From Algoriphagus aquimarinus (GTDB lineage: Bacteria > Bacteroidota > Bacteroidia > Cytophagales > Cyclobacteriaceae): a stretch of DNA of 64,000 bases. A program made the position numbers and the translations under genes. Below the pieces are notes generated by a model, which did no database searches, was not told the origin of the DNA, and was given only the letters and a program-made list of their open reading frames with translations. The stretch covers positions 1 through 64,000 of the forward strand of contig NZ_VORW01000008.1 of NCBI RefSeq assembly GCF_007997215.1. The letters are read 5' to 3'. Of the stretch, positions 33,569-40,571 are shown in pieces. Numbering within the stretch: position 1 is the first letter of the stretch; each line of letters opens with the position of its first letter.

Positions 33569-34849
33569 ATGATTGATTATTATGAAACAAAGGAGCATCC
33601 TGTAAACAGGATAATGGTACTGGAGGCCTTCAAAAAGGTCAAGTCCAGCGGTGGAAGCGGTGGAATAGACGGACAGAGAATCAGCGACTTCGAGGAGGGA
33701 CTAAACAGGAATGTTTACAAACTCTGGAACCGTATGAGCTCAGGAAGCTACCACCCTTCAGCGATCAAGGAAGTGTTGATTCCCAAGAAATCGGGAGGTA
33801 CCCGAGGACTAGGGATCCCGACAGTTTCGGACAGGGTATGTCAACAGGTGGTCAAAACCTATCTGGAACGTATAGTAGAACCGACGTTTCATCCTGACAG
33901 CTATGGCTATCGCCCTGGGCGGAATGCTCATATGGCGATCCAGTCAGCAACCAGGAGATGCAGCAAAATTGGATGGGTACTGGACATCGATATCAGTGGA
34001 TTCTTCGATAACATCCCCCACGATTTATTGCTGAAAGCGGTAGAACACTATACTAAGGAGAAATGGGTTCTGATGTACATCGAGCGTTGGCTTAAGGCTG
34101 ATGTTGTGAAACAGGGAACAGGATTGATTGAAAGACGAGAGAAGGGTACTCCTCAGGGAGGGGTTATCAGCGGGCTGTTGGCAAATATGTTTCTCCACTT
34201 TACGTTCGATAAGTGGATGGCGAAACATTTTCCAAAAATACAGTTTGAAAGATACTCGGACGACATCATCGTTCACTGCGTAAGCAACAAGCAAGCAGCA
34301 TTCATGAAAACCCGATTAGCGGAGCGACTGAACGAGTGCGGATTGTCAATGAATGCGGCAAAGACAAAGATTGTCTACTGCCGAAACGACCGAAACAGAG
34401 AGAACCCTGAGACGGCATCCTCATTCGACTTTCTGGGATATACGTTTAAGCCCCGCTATTGTCCTACAAAAGACGGACTGAAACTGATCACCGCTGCGTG
34501 TATGAGTGAATCTTCCAAGACCTCAGTCAGGGATAAACTCAGGAAATTTTCGATAAGGAAATTCAGAGGAAATATCCAAGAACTGTCGTCTGCTATCAAT
34601 GTCATGTTAAAAGGCTGGATTAACTACTACTGTAGATTCCACAAATGGACAACAGTGGGGTTATGGTTTTGGCTAAACAGGAAACTGATAGAATGGAAGA
34701 TGGCACAGAAACGAAGAATGGGTAAGCGGAAAGCAATCAGGTGGCTGGAAACAGTTTACCAAGGAAAGCCAAATCTGTTTGCCCATTGGCAATTAGTACC
34801 TCCAACTCTTGGCAGAAACAGGAGGCCTGACTTTGGAAGCGCCGTGTGA
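33569..34849 (+). CDS. ltrA: Group II intron reverse transcriptase/maturase
   Basis: The 426-residue protein contains the reverse transcriptase palm with SGGIDGQRISDFEEGL, RGLGIPTVSDRVCQQVVKTY, GYRPGRNAHMAIQ, DIDISGFFDNIPHDLLLKAV, GTPQGGVISGLLANMFLHF and the catalytic YSDDIIVH (YADD variant). The maturase X domain follows, with ELSSAINVMLKGWINYYCRF. There is no HNH endonuclease domain. It helps the intron splice and retrohome. The stop codon (34847-34849) lies inside the first stem of domain V, so the reading frame extends into the catalytic RNA; usually the gene lies entirely in domain IV. Confidence 0.95.
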   Translation: MIDYYETKEHPVNRIMVLEAFKKVKSSGGSGGIDGQRISDFEEGLNRNVYKLWNRMSSGSYHPSAIKEVLIPKKSGGTRGLGIPTVSDRVCQQVVKTYLERIVEPTFHPDSYGYRPGRNAHMAIQSATRRCSKIGWVLDIDISGFFDNIPHDLLLKAVEHYTKEKWVLMYIERWLKADVVKQGTGLIERREKGTPQGGVISGLLANMFLHFTFDKWMAKHFPKIQFERYSDDIIVHCVSNKQAAFMKTRLAERLNECGLSMNAAKTKIVYCRNDRNRENPETASSFDFLGYTFKPRYCPTKDGLKLITAACMSESSKTSVRDKLRKFSIRKFRGNIQELSSAINVMLKGWINYYCRFHKWTTVGLWFWLNRKLIEWKMAQKRRMGKRKAIRWLETVYQGKPNLFAHWQLVPPTLGRNRRPDFGSAV

Positions 34850-34872
34850 TGGGAGACTATCACGCACGGTGC
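34839..34872 (+). ncRNA. Group II intron domain V
   Basis: This 34-nucleotide hairpin has arms GCGCCGTG and CACGGTGC with internal bulge, upper stem TGATG / TATCA and a GRRA-like loop (GGAGAC). It is the most conserved intron segment and overlaps the last codons of the maturase gene. Confidence 0.85.
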
Positions 34873-35093
34873 TGTGAGAGGTTTGGGGTGAAATTCCCCT
34901 TACCTACTCGACTTTTTAAGAATTTACATCATCTGAAATAGGTAGATAATTTTTTTTTAAGTGTACTCAATCCAGTCGCTCACTCTACTTCGTAAATCTT
35001 TTTCAAATCACCCAATCGAAGCAAATCCCGATAAGTGATTGAATATTTTAAGATGAAAACCAAAACCGGATTATTAACCTAAACACTCAGAAA

Positions 35094-35792
35094 ATGAAAA
35101 ATGAATTAATTAAGCCCCAGGGACTGGTGAAAAATGCAAACCGCAGACAGTTTCTAAAAACAGGCTCACTTTCAGTAGCCGCCGCCGGACTTTTTTTGGT
35201 AGGCTGTAACGACGATGACGACATGATGCCTCCTATGGATGGTGGAGTGAAGCTCGGATCGGGTGATATTGGAATTTTGAATTATGCATATGCATTGGAG
35301 CAGTTGGAAGCGGCATTTTATGCTGCCGTACTTACAGGAAGCTATTTCGCTAATGCAAGTGCAGAAGAGAAGACCATCATGGGGGATTTGGAGAAGCATG
35401 AAAGAGCTCACAGAGAGTTTTTCAAAGCGGCTTTAGGTGATGCAGCTATTGCTGATCTGGAAGTTAATTTCAGCGCTATTGATTTCAGCAATAGAACATC
35501 TGTATTGATGGCCGCTAAGACGTTTGAAGATTTGGGAGTTGCAGCATATAACGGCGCAGGACAATTCATCGAGAATGTAGATTACTTGGTGATTGCCGGT
35601 AAAATTGTTTCTGTAGAAGCAAGACATGCTGCTGCGATCAGAGATTTGATCAATCCAGGTTCTGCTGATTTTGCAGGAGATGATTTGATTGATGCAAATG
35701 GACTAGAGCGTACGCTAAACTTTACTCAGGTATTGACTGCTGCGAGCGCATATGTCACCACACCAATTGACTTCAGTCAATTGCCTTCATAA
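35094..35792 (+). CDS. Ferritin-like domain protein with Tat/lipoprotein signal, first copy
   Basis: The 232-residue protein has a Tat-like signal (NRRQFLKTGSLSVAAAGLFL) ending in VGC, followed by an Asp-rich linker. The ferritin-like four-helix domain (PF13668 type) carries LNYAYALEQLEAAFYAAVL, EKHERAHREFFKAAL and SVEARHAAAIRDLI, supplying Glu/His ligands for a di-metal site: E-x-x-E, E-x-x-H and E-x-x-H. The biochemical role of exported ferritin-like proteins is not settled; metal storage or oxidative-stress protection is the usual proposal. The gene lies 181 bases after the intron and 25 bases upstream of a second member. Confidence 0.88.
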   Translation: MKNELIKPQGLVKNANRRQFLKTGSLSVAAAGLFLVGCNDDDDMMPPMDGGVKLGSGDIGILNYAYALEQLEAAFYAAVLTGSYFANASAEEKTIMGDLEKHERAHREFFKAALGDAAIADLEVNFSAIDFSNRTSVLMAAKTFEDLGVAAYNGAGQFIENVDYLVIAGKIVSVEARHAAAIRDLINPGSADFAGDDLIDANGLERTLNFTQVLTAASAYVTTPIDFSQLPS

Positions 35793-35817
35793 TCCACCAC
35801 TTTAAACTACACAAGAC

Positions 35818-36636
35818 ATGAACTTATTAAAATTGCTAGATAAAATGTGCCCGGATACCAATAGTCCGGAAGAGAAAGATATGTTTTTCTCCAGAAGAGA
35901 GGCTTTCCGCCAGTTTGGAGATATGAGTAAAAAAGTAGCGATGGCTGCTGTACCACTTGGACTTTTGTCGGCTTTGCCAAGAGTGGCAAAGGCAGATACT
36001 GCAAGTTTGATCGGCGTATTGAATTTCGCCTTAACCTTGGAGCATTTGGAGTACAGATACTACCAGACTGGTATTGAGTCAGGAGTAATTGATGGAGCAG
36101 ATGCTGCGATTTTTAACAAAATCAGAGATCATGAATTGGCTCACGTAAACTTCTTGACTGAAGTAATCTCGAATGTGCTAATGGGTACGCCTGTAGCAGA
36201 GCCGGGATTTGACTTCACAGCTGGAGGCAACTTCTCTCCATTCACTGATTACCCTACATTTTTGGCCCTTTCTCAGGCATTTGAAGATACAGGAGTGAGA
36301 GCTTACAAAGGCCAAGCAGGTAATGTGATGGAAAATGATGTGGTATTGACTGCTGCGCTTTCGATACATTCTGTGGAGGCAAGACATGCTTCTATGGTAA
36401 GAAGATTAAGAACTAAGAAAGGTCAGGATACTGTAAAAGGTTGGATCACTAATGGATCTAACGGAACCCTTCCGGCTGCGACACAAGCAATCTATACGGG
36501 CGAAGAAAACGTCACGCATGGGGGTGTAAACGTCGTTAATTTGACTGGCATAGATGCTGGTGCTGTATCCGAAGGATGGGATGAGCCGCTTAGCAAAGAT
36601 CAAGTGTTAGGAATTGCTTCACTTTTCCTAGCCTAG
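35818..36636 (+). CDS. Ferritin-like domain protein with Tat signal, second copy
   Basis: The 272-residue protein has a twin-arginine region (SRREAFRQFGDMSKKVAMAA) cleaved near PRVAKADT, and a ferritin-like domain with LNFALTLEHLEYRYYQTGI, RDHELAHVNFLTEVI and SVEARHASMVRRLR. The ligand pattern is the same as in the upstream gene, but the first copy is a probable lipoprotein while this one is probably soluble. The two are a co-transcribed pair; a hetero-oligomer is possible. A terminator follows at 36668. Confidence 0.88.
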   Translation: MNLLKLLDKMCPDTNSPEEKDMFFSRREAFRQFGDMSKKVAMAAVPLGLLSALPRVAKADTASLIGVLNFALTLEHLEYRYYQTGIESGVIDGADAAIFNKIRDHELAHVNFLTEVISNVLMGTPVAEPGFDFTAGGNFSPFTDYPTFLALSQAFEDTGVRAYKGQAGNVMENDVVLTAALSIHSVEARHASMVRRLRTKKGQDTVKGWITNGSNGTLPAATQAIYTGEENVTHGGVNVVNLTGIDAGAVSEGWDEPLSKDQVLGIASLFLA

Positions 36637-36667
36637 TAAAAGGTTATTAGTTGGGGTTGAGTGGTTT

Positions 36668-36703
36668 GATGTCACTTCCGTTTGGAGGTGGCATCTTTTT
36701 TTT
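36668..36703 (+). terminator. Terminator after the ferritin-like pair
   Basis: The hairpin GATG-T-CACTTCC-GTTT-GGAGGTGGCATC is followed by eight T, 31 bases after the stop codon. Confidence 0.85.
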
Positions 36704-36713
36704 GATTATTAAT

Positions 36714-36747
36714 CTCCCGCCAAGGCGCAACGGCGTAAAGTTATTTT
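36714..36747 (+). repeat. CTCCCGCNAAGGCGCAA element, copy 1
   Basis: CTCCCGCCAAGGCGCAACGG followed by CGTAAAGTTATTTT lies just after the terminator. A closely related copy in the opposite orientation is at 50761-50797. A second noncoding repeat with CGCAGA units (CGCAGAAAGACGGAG, CGCAGATTTCCGCAGATTT) is at 36865-36907. Confidence 0.6.
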
Positions 36748-36957
36748 AATCATTCACTTGGTTACTCAGGTGAAATCTAAGTTCTAGCCTTTATAGTCTT
36801 GCTTTTATTGTTATACTGCTTCTCCAGAAGCTGGATTTTACCTGAACTTTCTTGAAAATTTCCCGCAGAAAGACGGAGATAAAATTCGCAGATTTCCGCA
36901 GATTTTGTTCCGCTTATCACTTAACATTCACTAACTGACAATATTCACGTTGAAAGG

Positions 36958-37491
36958 TTATAGCTCAATCTTATATAAACTACAGGGCTGCAATCTCGGA
37001 TATTCCAAGAGGTCGGGATGCTCAAAATCATATTCGTAGGTCATACCAATTTTTTGCATCACACGGACGGAAGCTGCATTCTTAGAAGAAGCTAAAGAAT
37101 ACACTTTCTCAATCCCCAATTCTTTGGCAAATTCAAGACATCTGCTTGCTCCTTCACTGGCAAAACCTTGATTCCAAAACTTTTTCTGGATTCTCCAGCC
37201 TATATCCACGCAAGGCGTGAAGGGAGCGATGAAAGATTTTGTGCCTAAGCCTATCATTCCTAAAAACTCCCCACTTCCCAGAATCTCAACAGCAAAATAG
37301 CAATGGCCTCGATCAGCATAGAGTCTCGCCATCCTATCCATCAAAGCTTGGGATCCCTTTTTTGAAAGCGGATGCTGGAAATAAGTCATGGTCTCCGGGT
37401 CGGCGTTCATTGCAGCAAACGCTGGCAAATCTGAAGGATGCCAAGTGCGGAAACCAAGTCGCTGACTTTGGAATAAATAGGGTGAATCCAT
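36958..37491 (-). CDS. GNAT family N-acetyltransferase (RimJ/RimL-like)
   Basis: The 177-residue protein shows a GNAT fold of the Acetyltransf_3 branch: RLGFRTWHPSDLPAFAAMNA, YFAVEILGSGEFLGMIGLGT, DIGWRIQKKFWNQGFASEGA (acetyl-CoA pyrophosphate loop region) and VRVMQKIGMTYEYDF. It has no signal peptide. The acceptor (a protein N-terminus, small amine or antibiotic) is not predictable. It is divergent from the ABC transporter operon with about 100 bases between them. Nothing suggests a functional tie. Confidence 0.9.
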   Translation of the reverse strand: MDSPYLFQSQRLGFRTWHPSDLPAFAAMNADPETMTYFQHPLSKKGSQALMDRMARLYADRGHCYFAVEILGSGEFLGMIGLGTKSFIAPFTPCVDIGWRIQKKFWNQGFASEGASRCLEFAKELGIEKVYSLASSKNAASVRVMQKIGMTYEYDFEHPDLLEYPRLQPCSLYKIEL

Positions 37492-37560
37492 TGCTGAATT
37501 TAATAGATTCCAAAAAATAGTTGATCGAAATTTTTGATTTTCAAACTTAGTTTATACTTT

Positions 37561-37592
37561 AGTGTCATAATACACTATGACAGTATAACACT
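37561..37592 (+). promoter_or_regulatory. Putative GntR (YtrA-type) operator
   Basis: The inverted repeat AGTGT-N6-ACACT (37561-37576), plus a further ACACT half-site at 37588-37592, abuts the ATG of the ABC gene. YtrA-type GntR regulators are known to bind AGTGTA/TACACT inverted repeats, and such a regulator is encoded in this operon, so autoregulation is likely. Confidence 0.6.
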
Positions 37593-38450
37593 ATGATCGT
37601 TTCAGTCAAAGATTTGAATTTTTCTTACCGTAAAAGGCCCATGCTTTTCGAAGGACTTCAGTGGTCTGTTCCCGAAGGTTCGGTGGTAGGTTTACTTGGT
37701 AAAAATGGAGCTGGTAAATCCACCTTGCTTCATTTGCTTTCCGGATTATTGTTTCCTAAAAGTGGGACAATAAACCTTGGGCAACATATTCCAAAAGATA
37801 GGAGGCCAGCTTTCTTAGAGGAGATATTCTTCCTGGCCGATGATGCCGCCTATCCGGGAAATATGAGCATTGGAGAATACCAAAAGTTAATGGGGGCTTT
37901 TTATCCAGCGTTTGACTCCTCCCAGTTTGATCAGATTTTGTCTGACTTTGGGCTGGAAAAGAAAGTCAAACTGAACGAGCTTTCATTGGGAGAGCGAAAG
38001 AAGGTTTTTCTTTCCTTTGGACTGAGTACGAATTGCAGGTTTTTGCTTTTCGATGAGCCGACTAACGGGCTGGATATTCCTTCCAAAAGTGTCTTCAGAA
38101 AAGTAGTGGCGGGTAATCTCAAGGATGAGCAGACCTTGATAATTTCAACGCACTTAGTAGCGGATGTGGAGAAGTTGATTGATCGAGTGGCCATTTTAAA
38201 TGCTGGTAAGATTCAGCTGGATGCTGATTTATTGGAATTATCAGATCACTTGCTTTTCGGCAATTCTTCAAGTCTTCCTGATGATGGGTTGTATGCTGAG
38301 AAGTTTGGGACGGGCTACCAGTTTATCCGGTCTAGAAAAGAACAGGAAGCGCAAACTCCTATCAGTCTGGAACTGCTTTTCAATGCCGTTCTGAACAAAA
38401 GTTTAAGCAGTAACTCAATTTTTCAAACTCAAAATGCCGAAGTCCTATGA
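37593..38450 (+). CDS. ABC transporter ATP-binding protein
   Basis: The 285-residue ATPase has Walker A (LLGKNGAGKSTLLHLLSG), a Q-loop region, the signature LSLGERKKVFLSFGL, Walker B (FLLFDEPTNGLD) and the switch His (STHLV). The C-terminal part after about residue 215 is variable. It matches the YtrB/CcmA-type single-domain ATPases of drug- or bacitracin-type efflux systems. Its last four bases overlap the next gene, a membrane protein that forms the permease. The start is adjacent to the putative operator. Confidence 0.93.
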   Translation: MIVSVKDLNFSYRKRPMLFEGLQWSVPEGSVVGLLGKNGAGKSTLLHLLSGLLFPKSGTINLGQHIPKDRRPAFLEEIFFLADDAAYPGNMSIGEYQKLMGAFYPAFDSSQFDQILSDFGLEKKVKLNELSLGERKKVFLSFGLSTNCRFLLFDEPTNGLDIPSKSVFRKVVAGNLKDEQTLIISTHLVADVEKLIDRVAILNAGKIQLDADLLELSDHLLFGNSSSLPDDGLYAEKFGTGYQFIRSRKEQEAQTPISLELLFNAVLNKSLSSNSIFQTQNAEVL

Positions 38451-39295
38451 ATGCTAACGCAATTAGTGCACGTCGTATAATCAATCTATTTCGCTTTGAG
38501 TTTTCGATACATCGTAAGTTTTATGAGATGGGTATACTCGGTATTTTTTTCATAATTACAGGTTTATTTGTCCTTATTTTTTTCGCCAATCGATATACTA
38601 CAACCTTTGGACAATCACAATTCACTCTTTTATTTTATGTGGAACTTTTATTCTTAGTGTTTTTTGGAGTAGGGTTTAGCTTTGTTGATCTCCGAACCAA
38701 AAGGTCCTCGTTAGTTTATCTTTCGATGCCAGGCTTAGCCACAGAGAAGTATTTTGTTCAGTTCTTTACAAGAGTTTTGATGTTTCCTGTTCTTTTTACT
38801 GTTATGTATATTCTTTCAATATCAGTTTCTAAAAACTTGTTTCGGATGTCTGATTTTACCACTACCGATGTTGGTACTTCCTCTGTTCTGCTGGTGATAG
38901 ATAACTTGGATATATGGGAGATGCTTGTTCCATTTTATTATTATTGGAATAAGTCTGCGATGGCGTATTTTTTCTTATTCGGGATTGCTGGATTATTTAT
39001 TTCATTGATGTTTTCCGGAGGCATTATTTTCGGAAAATGGAATTCATTACTGATGCCATTGGTGTTTATTAGTTTTTGCGGATTGATTGCTTGTACTCCC
39101 GTAGTTTTGTCATGGATAGTAGTAGGTATACCTGAAGATCCTTCAAAGATTTTTACTCCGCAAATACATTTTCGACAACCGAAATTTTTTGAAAACACCC
39201 CATTGTTGTTGTTTGTCTTCACTGTTTTGGCTTGGGTGGCAATGGTTTTTTTCTATTGGATTACTTATTTAAAGCTCAAAGAGCGGGAGGTTTAA
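38447..39295 (+). CDS. ABC transporter permease protein
   Basis: The 282-residue protein has about six hydrophobic segments, including GILGIFFIITGLFVLIFF, LLFYVELLFLVFFGVGFSFV, VLMFPVLFTVMYILSIS, AYFFLFGIAGLFISLMF, LMPLVFISFCGLIACTPVV and LLLFVFTVLAWVAMVFFYWI, consistent with a type-2 ABC permease. It starts inside the ATPase gene (ATGA overlap) and is followed one base later by the GntR regulator, so all are translated from one message. The transported compound is not predictable. Confidence 0.85.
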   Translation: MNANAISARRIINLFRFEFSIHRKFYEMGILGIFFIITGLFVLIFFANRYTTTFGQSQFTLLFYVELLFLVFFGVGFSFVDLRTKRSSLVYLSMPGLATEKYFVQFFTRVLMFPVLFTVMYILSISVSKNLFRMSDFTTTDVGTSSVLLVIDNLDIWEMLVPFYYYWNKSAMAYFFLFGIAGLFISLMFSGGIIFGKWNSLLMPLVFISFCGLIACTPVVLSWIVVGIPEDPSKIFTPQIHFRQPKFFENTPLLLFVFTVLAWVAMVFFYWITYLKLKEREV

Positions 39296-39296
39296 G

Positions 39297-39674
39297 ATGG
39301 AGTTTAACGAATCAAAAAACATCTTTCTTCAGATTAGGGACTGGGTAGCGGACCAGATTCTTCAGGGGAAAATTGTAGCAGGAGAGAAGATTCCATCGGT
39401 CCGGGAACTGGCCGTGGAGATGGAGGTAAACCGCAATACGGTGATGCGTAGCTATAGCTTGATGGAGGAAGAGGGGATCATCGAAAATAAGCGCGGGATA
39501 GGTTTTTTCGTAGCGACTGACGCGAAGCGAAATTTGCTCAAGATGCAAAAGCAAACATTTTTAAGTGATGAATTGCCTTCTATTCTACATCAGATCGAAG
39601 TGCTCAAACTTAACTCAGTGGATCTACAAATCCTGATTCAAACCATTCAATCCAACGACCATGAAAACCAGTAA
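39297..39674 (+). CDS. GntR family transcription regulator, YtrA subfamily
   Basis: The 125-residue protein begins MEFNESKNIFLQIRDWVADQ and contains the GntR winged helix (about 10-75) with KIPSVRELAVEMEVNRNTVM (recognition helix) and RSYSLMEEEGIIENKRGIGF. The short C-terminal helical tail (about 50 residues) instead of a large effector domain is the mark of the YtrA subfamily, whose genes sit with ABC transporters. It likely represses the operon through the AGTGT/ACACT sites at 37561. Its end overlaps the next gene by 14 bases. Confidence 0.93.
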   Translation: MEFNESKNIFLQIRDWVADQILQGKIVAGEKIPSVRELAVEMEVNRNTVMRSYSLMEEEGIIENKRGIGFFVATDAKRNLLKMQKQTFLSDELPSILHQIEVLKLNSVDLQILIQTIQSNDHENQ

Positions 39675-40341
39675 TAAATATATTTTTTCTTTTTTGTCAT
39701 TTGCTTGGCTAAGTATTATTGCTGTTATGCTGATTTCATATGAATTGGATGATTATGAACCTAAAGTGGTGAAAATCAAGACAGATTTAGCAGATTTTTC
39801 GGTTATTAAAATCGAGGAAGCATCAAGCCTACAGATCTTTCCTAGCGATAGCAATCGGTTGGATTATGATGAGTTAATTGGAGATGGAATTAAGCCTCCC
39901 AACACCGAACCAATTCAAGATTTTACAGTGAAAAATGATACGCTTTTTATTAAAAATCTTCGCAATACTAGTAATGGTGGTTACACTTTAAGAGTAAGTA
40001 ATCTGCAGCATTTGATAGTTAAGAATACCTATAATATTGATTTGATAGGGTTTTCTCAGGATTCTCTTTTGATCACTTCAGAAAACAGTAATGTAACTAT
40101 TTCTAAGAACTCTGAATTTTCATTTCTGTATCTTAAATCAGAGCCAAAATTCGATCTGACTTTTAAAGCTGTGAAAGAATTTAGCCTGTCACTAACAGAG
40201 GATAATTGTAATGTTTTTGGTGAAATCGAGGAGATTTCGGGAACAATAGGGAATTATGCCGGACTTGGTATTCCTAGAAAAACAGAAAAAGTGGATGTTG
40301 ACACTACGATCAATGGAAAGATACACTATGTATTTAAGTAA
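39661..40341 (+). CDS. Membrane-anchored protein with GIN-like beta-helix domain
   Basis: The 226-residue protein has one N-terminal membrane helix or uncleaved signal (about 8-26, IFSFLSFAWLSIIAVMLISY) and then strand-rich sequence: FSVIKIEEASSLQIFPSDSN, TVKNDTLFIKNL, YTLRVSNLQHLIVKNTYNID and LLITSENSNVTISKNSEFSF. This resembles DUF2807/GIN putative auto-transporter head domains, small right-handed beta-helices found in Bacteroidota next to YtrA-type operons. Its start overlaps the GntR stop region by 14 bases, so it is the fourth operon gene. Its role is unknown; sensing envelope state is possible. Confidence 0.65.
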   Translation: MKTSNKYIFSFLSFAWLSIIAVMLISYELDDYEPKVVKIKTDLADFSVIKIEEASSLQIFPSDSNRLDYDELIGDGIKPPNTEPIQDFTVKNDTLFIKNLRNTSNGGYTLRVSNLQHLIVKNTYNIDLIGFSQDSLLITSENSNVTISKNSEFSFLYLKSEPKFDLTFKAVKEFSLSLTEDNCNVFGEIEEISGTIGNYAGLGIPRKTEKVDVDTTINGKIHYVFK

Positions 40342-40404
40342 GTCTAGGATATTAATCTCTGTAAATTAATCCGCGTTGTCGTTGAAATTTTAAACTACTC
40401 AATC

Positions 40405-40509
40405 ATGAAAAATATTTTTGCACTACTGTTTCTACTAACATCTCTGAATTGCTATACTCAGCAAGCTGATAAATTCATTCTGGGAAAAACTGAAACTGGA
40501 CGTATATAA
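40405..40509 (+). pseudogene. Truncated exported-protein remnant, 34 codons
   Basis: An ATG opens a frame with a clean signal sequence (NIFALLFLLTSLNC), then YTQQADKFILGKTETGRI and a stop. A signal peptide followed by only about 18 residues suggests the start of a longer exported gene cut short by deletion or an early stop. Alternatively it is a tiny secreted peptide. It lies between the ABC operon and the convergent molybdenum enzyme genes. Confidence 0.35.
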
Positions 40510-40571
40510 TTGAATAATTCATCGAGTTATTGAGCGTAGTGTACGTCCTTTGAACTTGGCTTCAGCTCAAA

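Larger units (their letters stand above)
33041..34912 (+). mobile_element. Group II intron (about 1.87 kb) with maturase gene
   Basis: The 5' end is placed at GTGCC (33041), close to the GTGYG consensus, followed by structured RNA (for example GGAGGAATAAGTCCAACGC) up to the maturase start. Domain V is clear at 34839-34872: 34 nucleotides, stem GCGCCGTGTGAT-G / ACTATCACGCACGGTGC, with a CGC catalytic triad. Domain VI follows with stem GAGAGG / CCTACTC and a candidate bulged A at 34902. The 3' end is likely at about 34912 (CTCGAC). The ends are inferred by eye and may be off by a few bases. The intron sits next to a dispersed repeat rather than inside a gene. Confidence 0.85.
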
